Source: Burkholderiaceae bacterium (GTDB lineage: Bacteria > Pseudomonadota > Gammaproteobacteria > Burkholderiales > Burkholderiaceae_E). From it: DNA of 64,000 nt. The position numbers were made by a program, and so were the translations under genes. The stretch is taken from positions 2,910,484 to 2,974,483 of the forward strand of contig JAOSJU010000001.1 of the NCBI GenBank assembly GCA_027493945.1. The letters are read 5' to 3'. Positions 15,797 through 25,761 of this stretch are shown here, one piece after another (the first letter of the stretch is position 1; every line of letters begins with the position of its first letter). The notes beneath the pieces were generated by a model, which was given only the letters and a program-made list of their open reading frames with translations, had not been told where the DNA came from and made no database searches.

Positions 15797-18078
15797 AACT
15801 GCATCGACAGGCCGATGCGCACGACGCGGCCCGGGTCCGGAACGATCGACAGGTCCTCGGCGTCGTAGCGGCCGTCGTAGTTCGCGTCGTTGGTGCCGCG
15901 CGCGGTGAGGTAGTAGCGCTTGTCGAACAGGTTGTCGATGCGCGCGAAGACGCGCAGCCTCGCGCCGGCAAGGCCGGCCAGCTTCCTCTCGTACTGCGCC
16001 ATCAGGCCGAACAGCGCGCGCCCCGGCCAGGTTTCCTGGTTGATCTCGTCGGCGTACGCCTTCGCGCGGATATCGACCTCGCCGGCCAGCGTCCATCCGG
16101 GGGCGGGCACGTACCACGAGCGCAGGTTGAAGATGTGCGGCGACGCGCGCGGCACCTTGTTGCCGCTGTTGTCGAACCCCTGCACCGTGTAGTTGCTCGC
16201 CCAGAAGGCTGGATCGGCGCGCTGCGCCGCGCTCGGCGCGGCCACGAAGCTGCCGTACGGGTTGCCCAGCGTCTGGTAGAAGTTGTCGTAGCGGGTAAAC
16301 CGGGCGTCGAGAAAGGTGTAGGCCACCGCGAACGACCAGCCGCCGCGCGTCGCGGTCTGCGCCTCGAGTTCCAGGCCGCGGCTGCGCGCCCCGCCGATGT
16401 TGCGGAACTGCGAGCCGCCCCCCACCGGAATGCTGGTCGACGCATACTGGCCGTTGCTGTCGAGTATGAAGTCGTCGCGGTCGACCCGGAACAGCGCGGC
16501 GTTCAGCGTCGCGGGCCAACCCAGCATCTCGACGCGGCTCTTCATGCCCACCTCGAAGCCCAGCGCCCGTTCCGGCTTCAGGTCGGGGTTGCTCAGCACC
16601 AGCGTGCTGGTCGTGGTTTCGCCGCGGTACAACTGCTCGGCCGTCGGCGCCCGGAACCCGGTCGACACCGCGCCGTAGACCGACGCCGCGGCGCCCAGGT
16701 CGCGCGTGAGCCCGACCCGGAAGCTGTTCACGTCGAACGACCGGCCCTCGTCGACCAGCCGGTTGCCGTTGCTGGCCACGGGCTGCGCGTCGAAGTCGAT
16801 GCCGATGCGGTCACGGCGCAGGTTGAAGGTGGCCGCGGTGGTGTCGGTCAGGCCGTACTTCAGCTCGCCGTACAGCGCCTTCGTGGTCTCGGTGGCCACG
16901 TCGTCGGAGAGCACGGTTCCCGCGACGACCACCGGGCTGCGCGGCGCATTGCGGTAACTGTTCAGCACCGTGTTGTAGTTGTCGAAGCGGTTGCGCCTCC
17001 ACTCCATTCCGCCCATCAGCGCGAGCCGCTCGAAGCGGGTCCGGTACTCGGCCTTCAGGCCGCGCTGCACCTGGTGGTAATCGTTGTGCGTGCTGTAGTC
17101 GTCGACGTCGCTGGTCGGGACGCCGGTGGCGCCGAAGCGCATCGGCGCGGACCAGAACGTGGTGTCGTCCTCGTACTGGTACAGCACCGCGAGCAGGTTG
17201 CTGCGCTCGTCGATGTCGTTCGAATACGTGAGGTTGTAGCGGGTCAGGTCGACGTCGAACATCCGCGTGTAGCCGCGGCCTTCGCGCACGCCGGCCGGAT
17301 CGAGCCTGGCGGCGGTGACGCCGGTGACCGTGCCTTCGCGGTCCCTGAAACGGGCGGACTTCTCGAAGCCGAAGCTCAGGTCGCTGCGGCCGTCGAGCGC
17401 GTACTTCAGGTTGCCCGACCAGGTTCGCGCCCAGGTGTTCGACAGGTGATAGAAGCCGTCCTGGTCGCGATCGCTGTATTGCAGGTGGCCCGAGACATCG
17501 TCGCTCGCGAAGCCGCCGCGCACCAGGTAGTGCCCGTAACCGAACGATCCGCGGTCGGCTTCCAGCTTCAGGCCCTTGTAGCCGGCGCCGCGCCGGGTGG
17601 TGACGAGCACCGCGCCCGCCAGCGCGTCATCTCCGTAGAGGTACGAGGCGCCGCCCTTGATGACCTTGATGCTCTCGATGTTGTCGAGGTCGATGTTGAC
17701 CTTGCCGGTGCGCTCGAACACCGGCACGCCGTCGACCACGATCGCCACGCCGGGCTTCTCGCCCATGTAGCGCTGGTTCTCCACGCCGCGCAGCTTGATC
17801 TTGATGGTTTCGCCGTCGCCGTTGAGGTCGGCGGTGATGCCGCTCACCGAGCGCAGGACCTCGATCAGGTTCCTGACGTGCTGATCGTCGACCTGCTCGG
17901 CGCTGAAGGCGGTGGAGGAGACGGGATCGGTGGCGGTGGAACTGAACCGGTCGTCGATGGCCGAACCGGTGACGGTGATGGTGTTCAGGGTGGTGCCGTC
18001 GGTCGCGATCTGGGCCCACGACGACGCGGCGAAGAGGCTTGCGAACGCGGCGCAAGGCAGGCTGTGACGAATGTGCAC
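15793..18078 (-). CDS. TonB-dependent outer-membrane receptor
   Basis: A 761-residue receptor with a signal peptide (MHIRHSLPCAAFASLFAASS), a TonB-box-like TITVTG near residue 34, a plug domain (LRSVSGITADLNGDGETIKI; IKVIKGGASYLYGDDALAGA) and a 22-strand barrel ending in aromatic SMQF. FRAP and NPDL boxes are present (GFRAPTAEQLYRG ... NPDLKPERALGFE), but no histidine lies between them, unlike well-studied haem receptors of the HmuR type. The ligand is therefore not fixed. The operon places it with a secreted CobN-type chelatase, so a metallo-tetrapyrrole or corrinoid is likely. The stop codon lies inside the inverted-repeat element. Confidence 0.9.
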   Translation of the reverse strand: MHIRHSLPCAAFASLFAASSWAQIATDGTTLNTITVTGSAIDDRFSSTATDPVSSTAFSAEQVDDQHVRNLIEVLRSVSGITADLNGDGETIKIKLRGVENQRYMGEKPGVAIVVDGVPVFERTGKVNIDLDNIESIKVIKGGASYLYGDDALAGAVLVTTRRGAGYKGLKLEADRGSFGYGHYLVRGGFASDDVSGHLQYSDRDQDGFYHLSNTWARTWSGNLKYALDGRSDLSFGFEKSARFRDREGTVTGVTAARLDPAGVREGRGYTRMFDVDLTRYNLTYSNDIDERSNLLAVLYQYEDDTTFWSAPMRFGATGVPTSDVDDYSTHNDYHQVQRGLKAEYRTRFERLALMGGMEWRRNRFDNYNTVLNSYRNAPRSPVVVAGTVLSDDVATETTKALYGELKYGLTDTTAATFNLRRDRIGIDFDAQPVASNGNRLVDEGRSFDVNSFRVGLTRDLGAAASVYGAVSTGFRAPTAEQLYRGETTTSTLVLSNPDLKPERALGFEVGMKSRVEMLGWPATLNAALFRVDRDDFILDSNGQYASTSIPVGGGSQFRNIGGARSRGLELEAQTATRGGWSFAVAYTFLDARFTRYDNFYQTLGNPYGSFVAAPSAAQRADPAFWASNYTVQGFDNSGNKVPRASPHIFNLRSWYVPAPGWTLAGEVDIRAKAYADEINQETWPGRALFGLMAQYERKLAGLAGARLRVFARIDNLFDKRYYLTARGTNDANYDGRYDAEDLSIVPDPGRVVRIGLSMQF

Positions 18079-18174
18079 GATGAGGTTCTTTCCCGATGCA
18101 GTGACGCGGGCGCGCGCGGCGCGAGCGCGCGCGCAGGCCGATGCCCGCCCGGTGGGCGGGCAGCAGGTGCCGGA

Positions 18175-18573
18175 TCAGGAAAGGACCGGAGGTGCCCTGG
18201 GCTGGGCCGAACGAATAGGCCCGGACGCGATCGGCGCCGCAGCCGGGCGCACGACGGGCGCGAAGGAAGGCTGCGCCGACGGCACGAAACCGTGCGCACC
18301 GGCGGGCAGCGCAGCGACGTGCGCAAGCAGGCAGAACGGACAGTCGGCCGGTTCGACGACGGCCGGGCGCTCGGACGATCGGTCGTCGCCCGCGCCGACC
18401 TTCACGAACTTCAGGCCGGTGGACGTGCAGACCGCGGTGAGCTGCGAATCGGACGACGGATCGCCGGGGAACGCGTGCCCGAGCGTGGGCGCGAGCGCGC
18501 CGAACAGCAACGTCGCGACGACGATCCAGTTCAGCATTCGCGCGACCCCGGCGCGCATACCCGACACGTTCAT
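18175..18573 (-). CDS. DUF2946-like small exported protein
   Basis: A 132-residue protein beginning MNVSGMRAGVARMLNWIVVA, with a hydrophobic export or anchor segment (VVATLLFGALAPTLGHAFPG). A CPFCL motif at about residue 77 is followed by a histidine (LLAHVAAL), the pattern of DUF2946 proteins, which are often found beside TonB-dependent receptors for metals. A Pro/Ala-rich tail follows. It lies 96 bp upstream of the receptor on the same strand. A periplasmic metal-handling role is possible but unproven. Confidence 0.7.
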   Translation of the reverse strand: MNVSGMRAGVARMLNWIVVATLLFGALAPTLGHAFPGDPSSDSQLTAVCTSTGLKFVKVGAGDDRSSERPAVVEPADCPFCLLAHVAALPAGAHGFVPSAQPSFAPVVRPAAAPIASGPIRSAQPRAPPVLS

Positions 18574-18612
18574 AAGGTCGATTCTACATGACGCTCTCGC
18601 GCCCGCCAGGCC

Positions 18613-19506
18613 CTACTCGTCGTTCGCCGCCCGCCCCCGGTTGGCGCCTTCGAGCACGCGCAGCAGCGACGAGGTGTCGTCGCGGCCCCAGCCGTTGCCG
18701 ACGAGCGCGTTCAGCTGCTGGGAGACGATCGCCGCAGCGGGCAGCGACAGGCCGAGCGCCTGAGTCGCCTCGACCACCAGCCCGAAGTCCTTCTGGTGCA
18801 ATCGCGCCTCGATGCCGGCCGCGAAGTCGCGCGCGGCCATCTTCGGACCCATCAGGTCGAGCATCCGGCTGCCGGCCATGCCGGCCTGCAGCGCCGGCAG
18901 CATCCGCGACGGATCGACGCCGTTGGCCGACGCGAACAGCATCGCCTCGGCGATGCCTTCGATGTTGATCACCTGCACGATCTGGTTGCAGGCCTTCACG
19001 ACCTGTCCGGCTCCGTGGCCGCCCACGTGCGTGATCGTGCGCCCGAGCCGCTCGAGCAGCGGGCGCGCACGCTCGAGCACCGCGGCGTCGCCGCCGACGA
19101 TGATCGACAGCGTGGCCTGCCGCGCACCCACCGCGCCGCCGGACACGGGACAGTCGAGCATGTCGACGCGCCGCCGCGCGAGGCGGCGCGCGAAACCGCG
19201 CGTGGCGACCGCGGAGATGGTCGAGAAGTCGATCACGATCGCGCCCGCCTCGGCCGCGCCGGCAGCGCCGTTCTCGCCGAACAGCACCGACTCGACGTCG
19301 GCCGTGCCGGTCACGTTGGTGCAGACGAAGTCGGCGCCATGCGCCGCTTCGGCCGGTGTCTGCGCGTAGCGCGCGCCGCGCGCCAGCAGCGCCGCTGCCG
19401 CCTCGCGCCGGCGCACGTGCACCGCGACCTCGTGGCCCGCATCGAGCAGGTGGCCGATCATCGGCGCGCCCATCGCCCCGGCACCGACGAATCCGATCTT
19501 CGACAT
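18613..19506 (-). CDS. 3-hydroxyisobutyrate dehydrogenase/tartronate semialdehyde reductase family enzyme
   Basis: A 297-residue NAD(P)-dependent beta-hydroxyacid dehydrogenase. The Rossmann motif is GFVGAGAMGAPMIGHLLDAG at residues 5-24. The substrate signature DCPVSGGAVGARQATLSIIV follows at about 118-137, and the catalytic lysine is in GHGAGQVVKACNQIVQVIN. The C-terminal helical domain contains LHQKDFGLVVEATQALGLSL. The exact substrate cannot be told from sequence. The upstream TRAP-type binding protein gene on the same strand suggests the substrate derives from an imported carboxylate. Confidence 0.85.
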   Translation of the reverse strand: MSKIGFVGAGAMGAPMIGHLLDAGHEVAVHVRRREAAAALLARGARYAQTPAEAAHGADFVCTNVTGTADVESVLFGENGAAGAAEAGAIVIDFSTISAVATRGFARRLARRRVDMLDCPVSGGAVGARQATLSIIVGGDAAVLERARPLLERLGRTITHVGGHGAGQVVKACNQIVQVINIEGIAEAMLFASANGVDPSRMLPALQAGMAGSRMLDLMGPKMAARDFAAGIEARLHQKDFGLVVEATQALGLSLPAAAIVSQQLNALVGNGWGRDDTSSLLRVLEGANRGRAANDE

Positions 19507-19518
19507 CGCATTACCCTC

Positions 19519-20620
19519 CTAGCGCAATCGCGCCGCCTCGGCACGGAACTCCCGGAGCACCTGCTCGGGATCCGGCAGCGCGCGCGCCTTCGCATCGACG
19601 ATCCACTTGCGCTCGAGCGGCGCCGCGCGCGCGCGGATCTCGTCGACGAAGGCCTTGCCGGCGACGGTCGTGCGCACGCCGCTCGCCTGCATCAGCGCGA
19701 CGCCGCGTCGATCGGCCTGGTCCCGGGGCGCGCCCGAACAGCATCGCCGCGTGCTCGCCCGACAGCCGCTCGATCGCGTCCTGGTCGGTCTTCGAGATGC
19801 GCTCCCAGGCAGCCTGGTTCATCACGAATGCGAAGCTGGTGTTGTACAGGCCACCCGGGACGATCGTGCAGTGGTGGATCGCCTTTTCGAGCCTCAGCGA
19901 GGAGATCGACTCCGCCGGCGAGAACGTGCCGTCGATGGCGCCTGCGCCGAGCAGTTCGAGCGTCTCGGAAGCCGGCTTCATCACCACCGTCGCGCCGATC
20001 GCCTTGCCGATGTCGCTGACCGTGCCGCCGTCGACCCGGAACCGCAGGCCCGCCATGTCGGCGAGCGAGGCGACCGGTCGGCGCGCGTTGCAGATCTGGC
20101 CGGGCCCGTGCGTGAAGACGGCGATCACCTTCAGGCCACGATGGTCGTTGAGGGCCGCCAGGTGTCTCGCGAAGATCCTCTGGTAGGCCAGCGACGCGGC
20201 CTCGGCGGTGTTGCCGGCGAACGGCAGTTCCGCGATCTGCGTGATCGGATACCGGCCCGGCGTGTACCCGTGCACCGAGAACGACAGGTCGGCCAGTCCG
20301 TCGCGCACCGCGTCGAAGGTGCCCGGCGGCGGACTCACCGGCCCGGGCAGCGGGCTGCAGCGCACCCGCGAGTGGGTAGCCTGTTCCACTTCCTGGCACC
20401 ACTTCGCCTGCGACTGCGACAGCGGATGCGAAGCCGGCAGCCAGCTCGAGGTCTGCAGCGTGACCGGTTGCGCGATCGCAGCCAGCGGCCAGGCGGCCCC
20501 GATCGCGACCAACCAGGCCAGACAGGCGGCCGCCAGCGGCGCTGCGATGCGCGCGATCGCCCGGGCAGCCGTCGAGAAGGCCGCCGATGGCAAGACGACG
20601 GACATGGCGCTCGGGCGCAT
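19519..20620 (-). CDS. TRAP transporter DctP-type binding protein (frame break)
   Basis: Periplasmic solute-binding protein of about 366 residues. The ATG at 20620 or 20605 opens a long signal sequence (AAPLAAACLAWLVAIGAAWP; ending AIAQP). Family features: SWLPASHPLSQSQAKWCQEV, GLRFRVDGGTVSDIGKAIGA and DGTFSPAESISSLRLEKAIH. Near 19733 an extra C in a C run shifts the frame; DQADRRGVALMQASGVRTTV and the C-terminus to the TAG at 19519 continue one frame over. No TRAP membrane subunits are next to it, so it would have to serve a transporter encoded elsewhere. Confidence 0.8.
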
Positions 20621-20787
20621 GCGGATTCGACTCTGCTCGACGTGGGGAACGGCAACGCGCCGGGCGGCGCGGCCATCATCGGCCAAGGATAAGCGCAGCC
20701 GGAGCGCCCGCGGCGCTTCAGGCGACCCCACGCGCATCGGGACTTACCCGAGGCTCGAGGCGAACGCCGCTGCGCACCGCGCGGGTT

Positions 20788-21708
20788 TCAGCGCCGCTGC
20801 GTGAGCCGCTCCAGGCTGCGCCGATCGACGCCGGGGGCGAACAATTCGATGAAGGCGATCGCGAATCCGCGCAGGAACGCGTCGCGACGCACCGCGAGGC
20901 GCACGTGGTTCATGCCGAACAGCGCGCCCGCAGGCATCGCGACCAGGCCGCGGTCTTGCGCCGCGTCGTAGCCGAGCCCCGTCATGATGCCTACGCCGAG
21001 GCCGAGCCTGACGTAGGTCTTGATCACGTCGGAGTCGATCGCGGCCAGCACCACGTCGGGCCGCAGCCCCGCGTCGGCGAAGGCACGGTCGATGCGGCGC
21101 CGGCCGGCGAACTCCTCGACGTAGGTAACCAGCGGATACTTGACCAGCGCCTGCAGCGACAGCGGCTGCCCGGCCAGCGGATGCTTCGAGGGCACGACCG
21201 CCACGTGCTCCCATTCGAACGCCGGAATCGACACCAGCCCCTCGGCCTCCTCGGGCACTTCGGTGGCGATCGCGAAGTCGGCCTCGCGCGAGATCACCGA
21301 CTGCGTGATCTGCCTGGGGCTGCCCTGCAGCAGCGTGAGCCGCACGGCCGGATAGCGCTTGCGGAATTCGCCGACCACCGCGGGCAACACGTAGCGCGCC
21401 TGCGTGTGCGTGGTGGCCACGCGCAACTCGCCTGCGTCGCGCGCACGGAAGTCGGCGGTCACCCGTTCGATGCCGTCGAGCTCGGCGAGCAGGCGCTCGG
21501 CGCGCGCCAGCACTTCCTTGCCCGGCTCGGTCAGGCCGAGGATGCGCTTTCCGTGGCGCACGAAGACGTCCACGCCGAGCTCGGCCTCCAGCTCGAGGAT
21601 GCCGCGCGAGACCGCGGGCTGCGAAGTGCCGATCGCCGTCGCCGCGCGCGTGAGGCTGAAATGCTGGCGCGCCGTCTCGCGCACGAAGCGCAGTTGCTGC
21701 AGGTTCAT
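20788..21708 (-). CDS. LysR-family regulator, CysB-like
   Basis: A 306-residue regulator with the N-terminal helix-turn-helix MNLQQLRFVRETARQHFSLT, then GTSQPAVSRGILELEAELGV and the linker LGLTEPGKEVLARAERLL. The effector domain carries ATTHTQARYVLPAVVGEFRK and DSDVIKTYVRLGLGVGIMTG, patterns shared with CysB/Cbl regulators of sulfur and cysteine metabolism. No sulfate-assimilation genes are nearby, so its targets are unknown. The ATG at 21708 overlaps the preceding glycosyltransferase stop by four bases, indicating cotranscription. Confidence 0.85.
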   Translation of the reverse strand: MNLQQLRFVRETARQHFSLTRAATAIGTSQPAVSRGILELEAELGVDVFVRHGKRILGLTEPGKEVLARAERLLAELDGIERVTADFRARDAGELRVATTHTQARYVLPAVVGEFRKRYPAVRLTLLQGSPRQITQSVISREADFAIATEVPEEAEGLVSIPAFEWEHVAVVPSKHPLAGQPLSLQALVKYPLVTYVEEFAGRRRIDRAFADAGLRPDVVLAAIDSDVIKTYVRLGLGVGIMTGLGYDAAQDRGLVAMPAGALFGMNHVRLAVRRDAFLRGFAIAFIELFAPGVDRRSLERLTQRR

Positions 21709-23264
21709 CGTTCGGCGCCTGCCGGCGCCCGGCAGGCGCGCCCGGGAAAATACCGGTCGCAGAAATAGCACGCGCCCGAAGGCAGCCAGCGGGGCAGCGC
21801 GTAGTAGCGCTGGCGCACCGAGTCGAGCACGCGATCTCGATAGACCGGGTAGCGAAACCCGTGGCCCTCGACCAGGTGGAACACCGCGCCGCGGATCGAG
21901 ATGTCGCGCAGCGTCACGCGGTCGAAGTACGGCTCGTACTCGGCGACCGACACGTCCCTGCGCCTGACGATCAGGATGTCGCGGCCGTCGAGCGCGCGGA
22001 AATCGGTGAGGATGTCGTCGTGGCGCGCGTGGCTCGTGCCCGGGCCGAACACCAGCACGTGCTCGCCGAGCGCGTAGCCGATCGTCGCGGCCGGCGAGTA
22101 GCCGTCGGAGGCGATCGCATAGCGGCCGCGCCAGGGCGCGAGCGCGCGTGCGAGTTCGTCGGCGTGCACCGTCATCACCACGCCCTGGTAGTTCGACAGC
22201 GACCGGAACGCCTCGGTGGGCACCAGCGCGAGCGCACCGATCACCACCCAGTGCGCCGCGGCGATCAGGCCGGCGGCGGCGAGCGCGCCGGCGCGCGCGC
22301 GCGCACCCGACGACAGCACGAACCAGAGCACCGCCGGCAGCACGAAGGTCGCCAGCCAGTGCAGCCCGATCGTCTTCACCAGCGACAGGGCCGCGAACAT
22401 TGCCAGCGGCACCAGCGCCAGCCAGCGCAGCGACGCGCGCTCTCGCCGCGCCACGTGCGCCGCGACGCCGTCGGACCGCCCGGTGAGCAGGCGCCATGCG
22501 ATCGCCGGGGTGAGGACGTAAGCTACCGTGAGCAGGTACAGCGGCGGCGTGCGCCACGACAGGCCGGCGTCGCCGTGCCGGTTGACCAGGTTGAACATCA
22601 CGTTCGGCCAGCAGTGCTGCGCGTTCCAGGCGACCTGGATCGCGGCACCGGGCAGCGAGCCGGCAACGATCAGCGCGAGGCCCGTCAGCGAGCGGCGGTC
22701 GGGCCTGCGGATCATGTCGAGGAAGATCGCGATCGCCAGCAATCCTGCGAAGTACTTCGACAGCAGCGCCCCGCCCAGCGCGAGACCCGCCAGCAGGAAG
22801 TCGGCCATGCGGCCGCTCGCGCGTGCGCGCAGGTACAGCGCCACCGTCAGCGCGCCGAAGAGCATCAGCGGGATGTCGGTGGTGATCGCGACGTTCCGGG
22901 CATTCAACGGAACCAGCAGCAGCAGCGTGGCGCCTGACCAGGCCAGCGCTTCACCGTGCCGTCGCAGCAGCCGCCAGCCCACTGCCGCTACCAGCGGCGG
23001 CGCGACCAGCGCGGGCAGGCGCAGCACGAAGCGGTGATGCGAGACGGCGTCGAGGGCCGCCAGCCACCAGCCGATCATCGGCGGATGGTCGTAGAACCCC
23101 CAGTCGGGGTTCTGGCCCCAGAGATGAAAATACGCCTCGTCGCTGGTGAACGGCAGCGCCGCGGCGAACCAGGCGCGCAGCGCGGTGATCGTCACGAGCA
23201 CCAGCAGGAAGCTGCGCCGCGCCGACGCCGCATCGGCGAACGCGCGCTCGACGAAGGCGATCAT
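21705..23264 (-). CDS. GT39/ArnT-like membrane glycosyltransferase
   Basis: A 519-residue polytopic protein from the ATG at 23264 (MIAFVERAFADAASARRSFL). The first periplasmic loop has the catalytic-type motif TSDEAYFHLWGQNPDWGFYD followed by HPPMIGWWLAALD, as in dolichyl- or undecaprenyl-phosphate sugar transferases of the PMT/ArnT fold. About eleven hydrophobic segments follow, then a soluble C-terminal domain (YALGEHVLVFGPGTSHARHD). It probably transfers a lipid-linked sugar to lipid A or another envelope acceptor; the acceptor is unknown. A terminator lies just upstream, separating it from lptG. Confidence 0.8.
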   Translation of the reverse strand: MIAFVERAFADAASARRSFLLVLVTITALRAWFAAALPFTSDEAYFHLWGQNPDWGFYDHPPMIGWWLAALDAVSHHRFVLRLPALVAPPLVAAVGWRLLRRHGEALAWSGATLLLLVPLNARNVAITTDIPLMLFGALTVALYLRARASGRMADFLLAGLALGGALLSKYFAGLLAIAIFLDMIRRPDRRSLTGLALIVAGSLPGAAIQVAWNAQHCWPNVMFNLVNRHGDAGLSWRTPPLYLLTVAYVLTPAIAWRLLTGRSDGVAAHVARRERASLRWLALVPLAMFAALSLVKTIGLHWLATFVLPAVLWFVLSSGARARAGALAAAGLIAAAHWVVIGALALVPTEAFRSLSNYQGVVMTVHADELARALAPWRGRYAIASDGYSPAATIGYALGEHVLVFGPGTSHARHDDILTDFRALDGRDILIVRRRDVSVAEYEPYFDRVTLRDISIRGAVFHLVEGHGFRYPVYRDRVLDSVRQRYYALPRWLPSGACYFCDRYFPGRACRAPAGAER

Positions 23265-23290
23265 CGGGCGGCCGCCCGTCGGCGTGTCGG

Positions 23291-23320
23291 CAAAAAAAAC
23301 GGCGCACATCGCTGTGCGCC
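23291..23320 (-). terminator. Rho-independent terminator after lptFG
   Basis: On the minus strand the perfect stem GGCGCACA-GCGA-TGTGCGCC (23301-23320) is followed by G and eight T (23292-23299). It is downstream of lptG and 27 bases upstream of the glycosyltransferase start, so it should end lptFG transcription. Confidence 0.8.
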
Positions 23321-23495
23321 CCGAAATGGCAGCATGGCTGCCTCTCCTCCTCCTCGATTCGGGCAGGCCACACGCGCCGCCACCGGTTGGGCGGGGCGCG
23401 CGCGGCGACCTTGCGCAAATGCTAATTCACCACCGGGGCTCGCGTCCACGGAAATCTTCATCGCCGCGCGGCCCCCAAGTGGCCGACTTCACCGG

Positions 23496-24628
23496 TCAAC
23501 GCGCCCGGTCGACCCACGCGAGCATGCCGAGCGCCAAAGCGAACGCGCCGATGCTCGGGATGCTGACCGACAACAGCGGCGGCCGGTGTTGAGCAACCCG
23601 AGGTGCGAGAACAGCCCGTTCAGGAAGTGAAAGGCGATCCCGAGCATGATGCCGGCGAAGACCTTGTAGCCGATGCCGCCGGCGCGCGCCTGCAGGTACG
23701 CGAACGGCAGCGCGAGCGCCATCATCACGATCACCGCCAGCGGATAGACGAGCTTCCTGGCAAGCGCGATCTCGTACTGCGCCGAGTTCTGCCGGTTCTC
23801 CTGCAGGTGCCGGACATAGCGATACAGGCTGATCGCCGACATCCGGTCGGGCTGCACCAGCAGCACGCCGAGCAGCCCGGGCGTGAGGTCGCTCTTCCAC
23901 AGGCGCTCGTCCGGACGCGACTGCTCGGCGCGCAGCACCGGTGCGTCGGCGCCGACGCGGGCTTCGACGAAGCGCGTCGAATCGACCTCGGTGAACCGCC
24001 GGGCATCGGGCGGCGCATAGTGGGCGACCCGGGCGTGGAGGATCTCCGAGAGCCGCATCTCGGCGTCGAACTCGAAAACGCGCACGTCGCGCAGCGTGCC
24101 GTCGGGCAGCAGCTCGCCGATGTTGACGAAGCGCAGCCGCTCGACTTCGCCGCCAGAGCCGCGCACCGAGTCTTTCAGCCACAGGCCGGAGCGGAACTGC
24201 CCGGCCACCGAAGCGCCGATCGCCGACAGCCGCAGCTGCTGGGCGAGGCGCTCTGCCGCCGGCGAAACCCACTCGCCGATCAGCGCGGTGAGGATCGCGA
24301 TGACCAGGCCGATGCGCGCGATGGTGACCAGCGCCTGGCGGCGTCCGAGGCCGGCCGCGCGCATCGCGGTGAACTCGGAGTTTGCGGCGAACTGCGCCAA
24401 CGCGTAGATGGTGCCGATCAGCGCGACGATCGGCATCAGCTCGTAGACGTGCGCCGGCAATCCGAGCAGCACGAAGGCGAGCGCGTGCTGCAGGCGATAG
24501 CCGCCGCGACCGACGTCGTCGAGCTCGTTGATGAAGTCGAAGAACGCGAACAGCGCGAGGAAACCGAACAGCACGAACACCAGTGCCGCGACGATCTGCC
24601 GCCCGAGGTAGCCGCGCAGCGTTCTCAT
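23496..24628 (-). CDS. lptG: LPS export permease LptG (frame break near C-terminus)
   Basis: Inner-membrane permease of the LptB2FG lipopolysaccharide exporter. From the ATG at 24628: MRTLRGYLGRQIVAALVFVL with the first helix, then ALAFVLLGLPAHVYELMPIV and ANSEFTAMRAAGLGRRQALV, the coupling-helix region. A periplasmic beta-jellyroll domain follows and then C-terminal helices (LAVIVMMALALPFAYLQARA). Near 23586 one base is missing: the last helix PPLLSVSIPSIGAFALALGM continues in another frame to the TGA at 23496. Total about 378 residues, normal for LptG. Confidence 0.9.
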
Positions 24629-25718
24629 GTGCGCGAGCCCGGGGCGGCGCAGCGGGCGGCGCGGCAGCGTCATGCGGCGCCAGAACAGCAGGCCGGCCAG
24701 TGCGAGGACCGCCGCGTGCAGCACCCAGGCACCGATTCCGAACGACAGCTTTTCCCCGGAGATCCAGGCCTGCACGAGCGAAGTGAGGTTGCTGTAGGTC
24801 ACGTAGACCAGCAGCGCCACCAGCAGGTTGACCGAGCGGCCCATGCGTGGATTGATCGCCGACAGCGGGATCGCCAGCAACGCCATCAGCAGCGCCGACA
24901 CTGGCAGACTGATGCGCCACGACAGCTCGCCCAGGTGACGCGGGGTGGGATCGCGCAGCAGCTCCAGCGTCGGCTTGACCTTCGCGCGCTGGTCGGCGAG
25001 CGCGGGGCTGCGCGACTCGAGCCTGAGCCCGTAGCGCTCGAACTCCATCAGGCGGAAGTCCGGCCTGCCCAGGGTGCCGTCGTAGCGGCGACCGTCCTCG
25101 AAGCACCAGGAAGCGCGTGCCGTCGCGTTCGTTCTCGATGCGGCCGCTGCGCGAGACCACAACGGTGACCAGGTCGCCGCGCTTCTGGGTGACGAATACG
25201 TTGCGCACTTCGGTCTGCGCCTCGTTCAGCTCCTCGACGAAGAACACGCGGTTCGCCGATACCGATTCGCGGAATCGCCCGGCCGAGACCTGCGAGATGT
25301 CTTCGCGCTGCACGAAGCGCTGCTGGTAATCGCTCGCCTGCCGTTCGGCCCACGGCGAGACGAAGAACGCGATCACCGCGACCACCAGCGCGATCGGCCC
25401 CGCAAAGCCGAGCACGGGCCTCACCCATGCGGCGAGGCTGCGCCCGCTCGTGAACCAGATCACCATCTCGGAGTCCCGGTAGGCGCGCGTGAGCGACATC
25501 AGCACCGCGATGTAGATGGTGAGCACCAGCAGCACCGGAAGGACGGTGATCGCGTTGAACGCGATCAGCGGCAGCACGCTGCCGGTGTCGACGCGGCCTC
25601 CGGCCGCCCGCCCGAGCAGGCGGATCAGCGACGTCGTCAGCATGATGACGAACAGGGTCGCGAAGACGGTGCCGGCGAGGTTGACGAGGTCGCGCCGCAG
25701 CGCCTTCGTGAAAAGCAT
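24625..25718 (-). CDS. lptF: LPS export permease LptF (frame breaks)
   Basis: Partner permease of LptG. From the ATG at 25718 it reads MLFTKALRRDLVNLAGTVFA, with helices TVLPVLLVLTIYIAVLMSLT and IALVVAVIAFFVSPWAERQA. An extra T near 25102 shifts the frame; EDGRRYDGTLGRPDFRLMEF and LPVSALLMALLAIPLSAINP follow in the next frame. As read here, that frame has no stop before lptG and runs straight into its MRTLRG start. A one-base change in the CCCCGGG run near 24645 would give a stop overlapping the lptG ATG (ATGA at 24625-24628), the usual layout. The end given assumes this. Confidence 0.85.
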
Positions 25719-25724
25719 AGCCTC

Positions 25725-25730
25725 GTATAA
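25725..25730 (+). promoter_or_regulatory. Candidate -10 box for pepA
   Basis: TATAAT on the plus strand, 31 bases before the pepA start, within the 43-base gap to the divergent lptF. No good -35 is seen at the standard spacing, so strength is uncertain. Confidence 0.4.
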
Positions 25731-25761
25731 TCGGCCGGTTCGAGACGAAAAAGAGCGAGCG

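Noticed and set aside
18079-18174. Possible cobalamin riboswitch upstream of the TonB receptor
   Set aside because: Only 96 bases separate the genes; a GTCACTG-like word and GGGAAAG are present but in the wrong order and without the other conserved boxes. A covariance-model search would settle it.
15532-18591. A 1019-codon plus-strand frame opposite the TonB receptor
   Set aside because: It is antisense to a clear receptor gene, has no domain and reflects GC-rich codon bias. It also reads through the inverted-repeat element.
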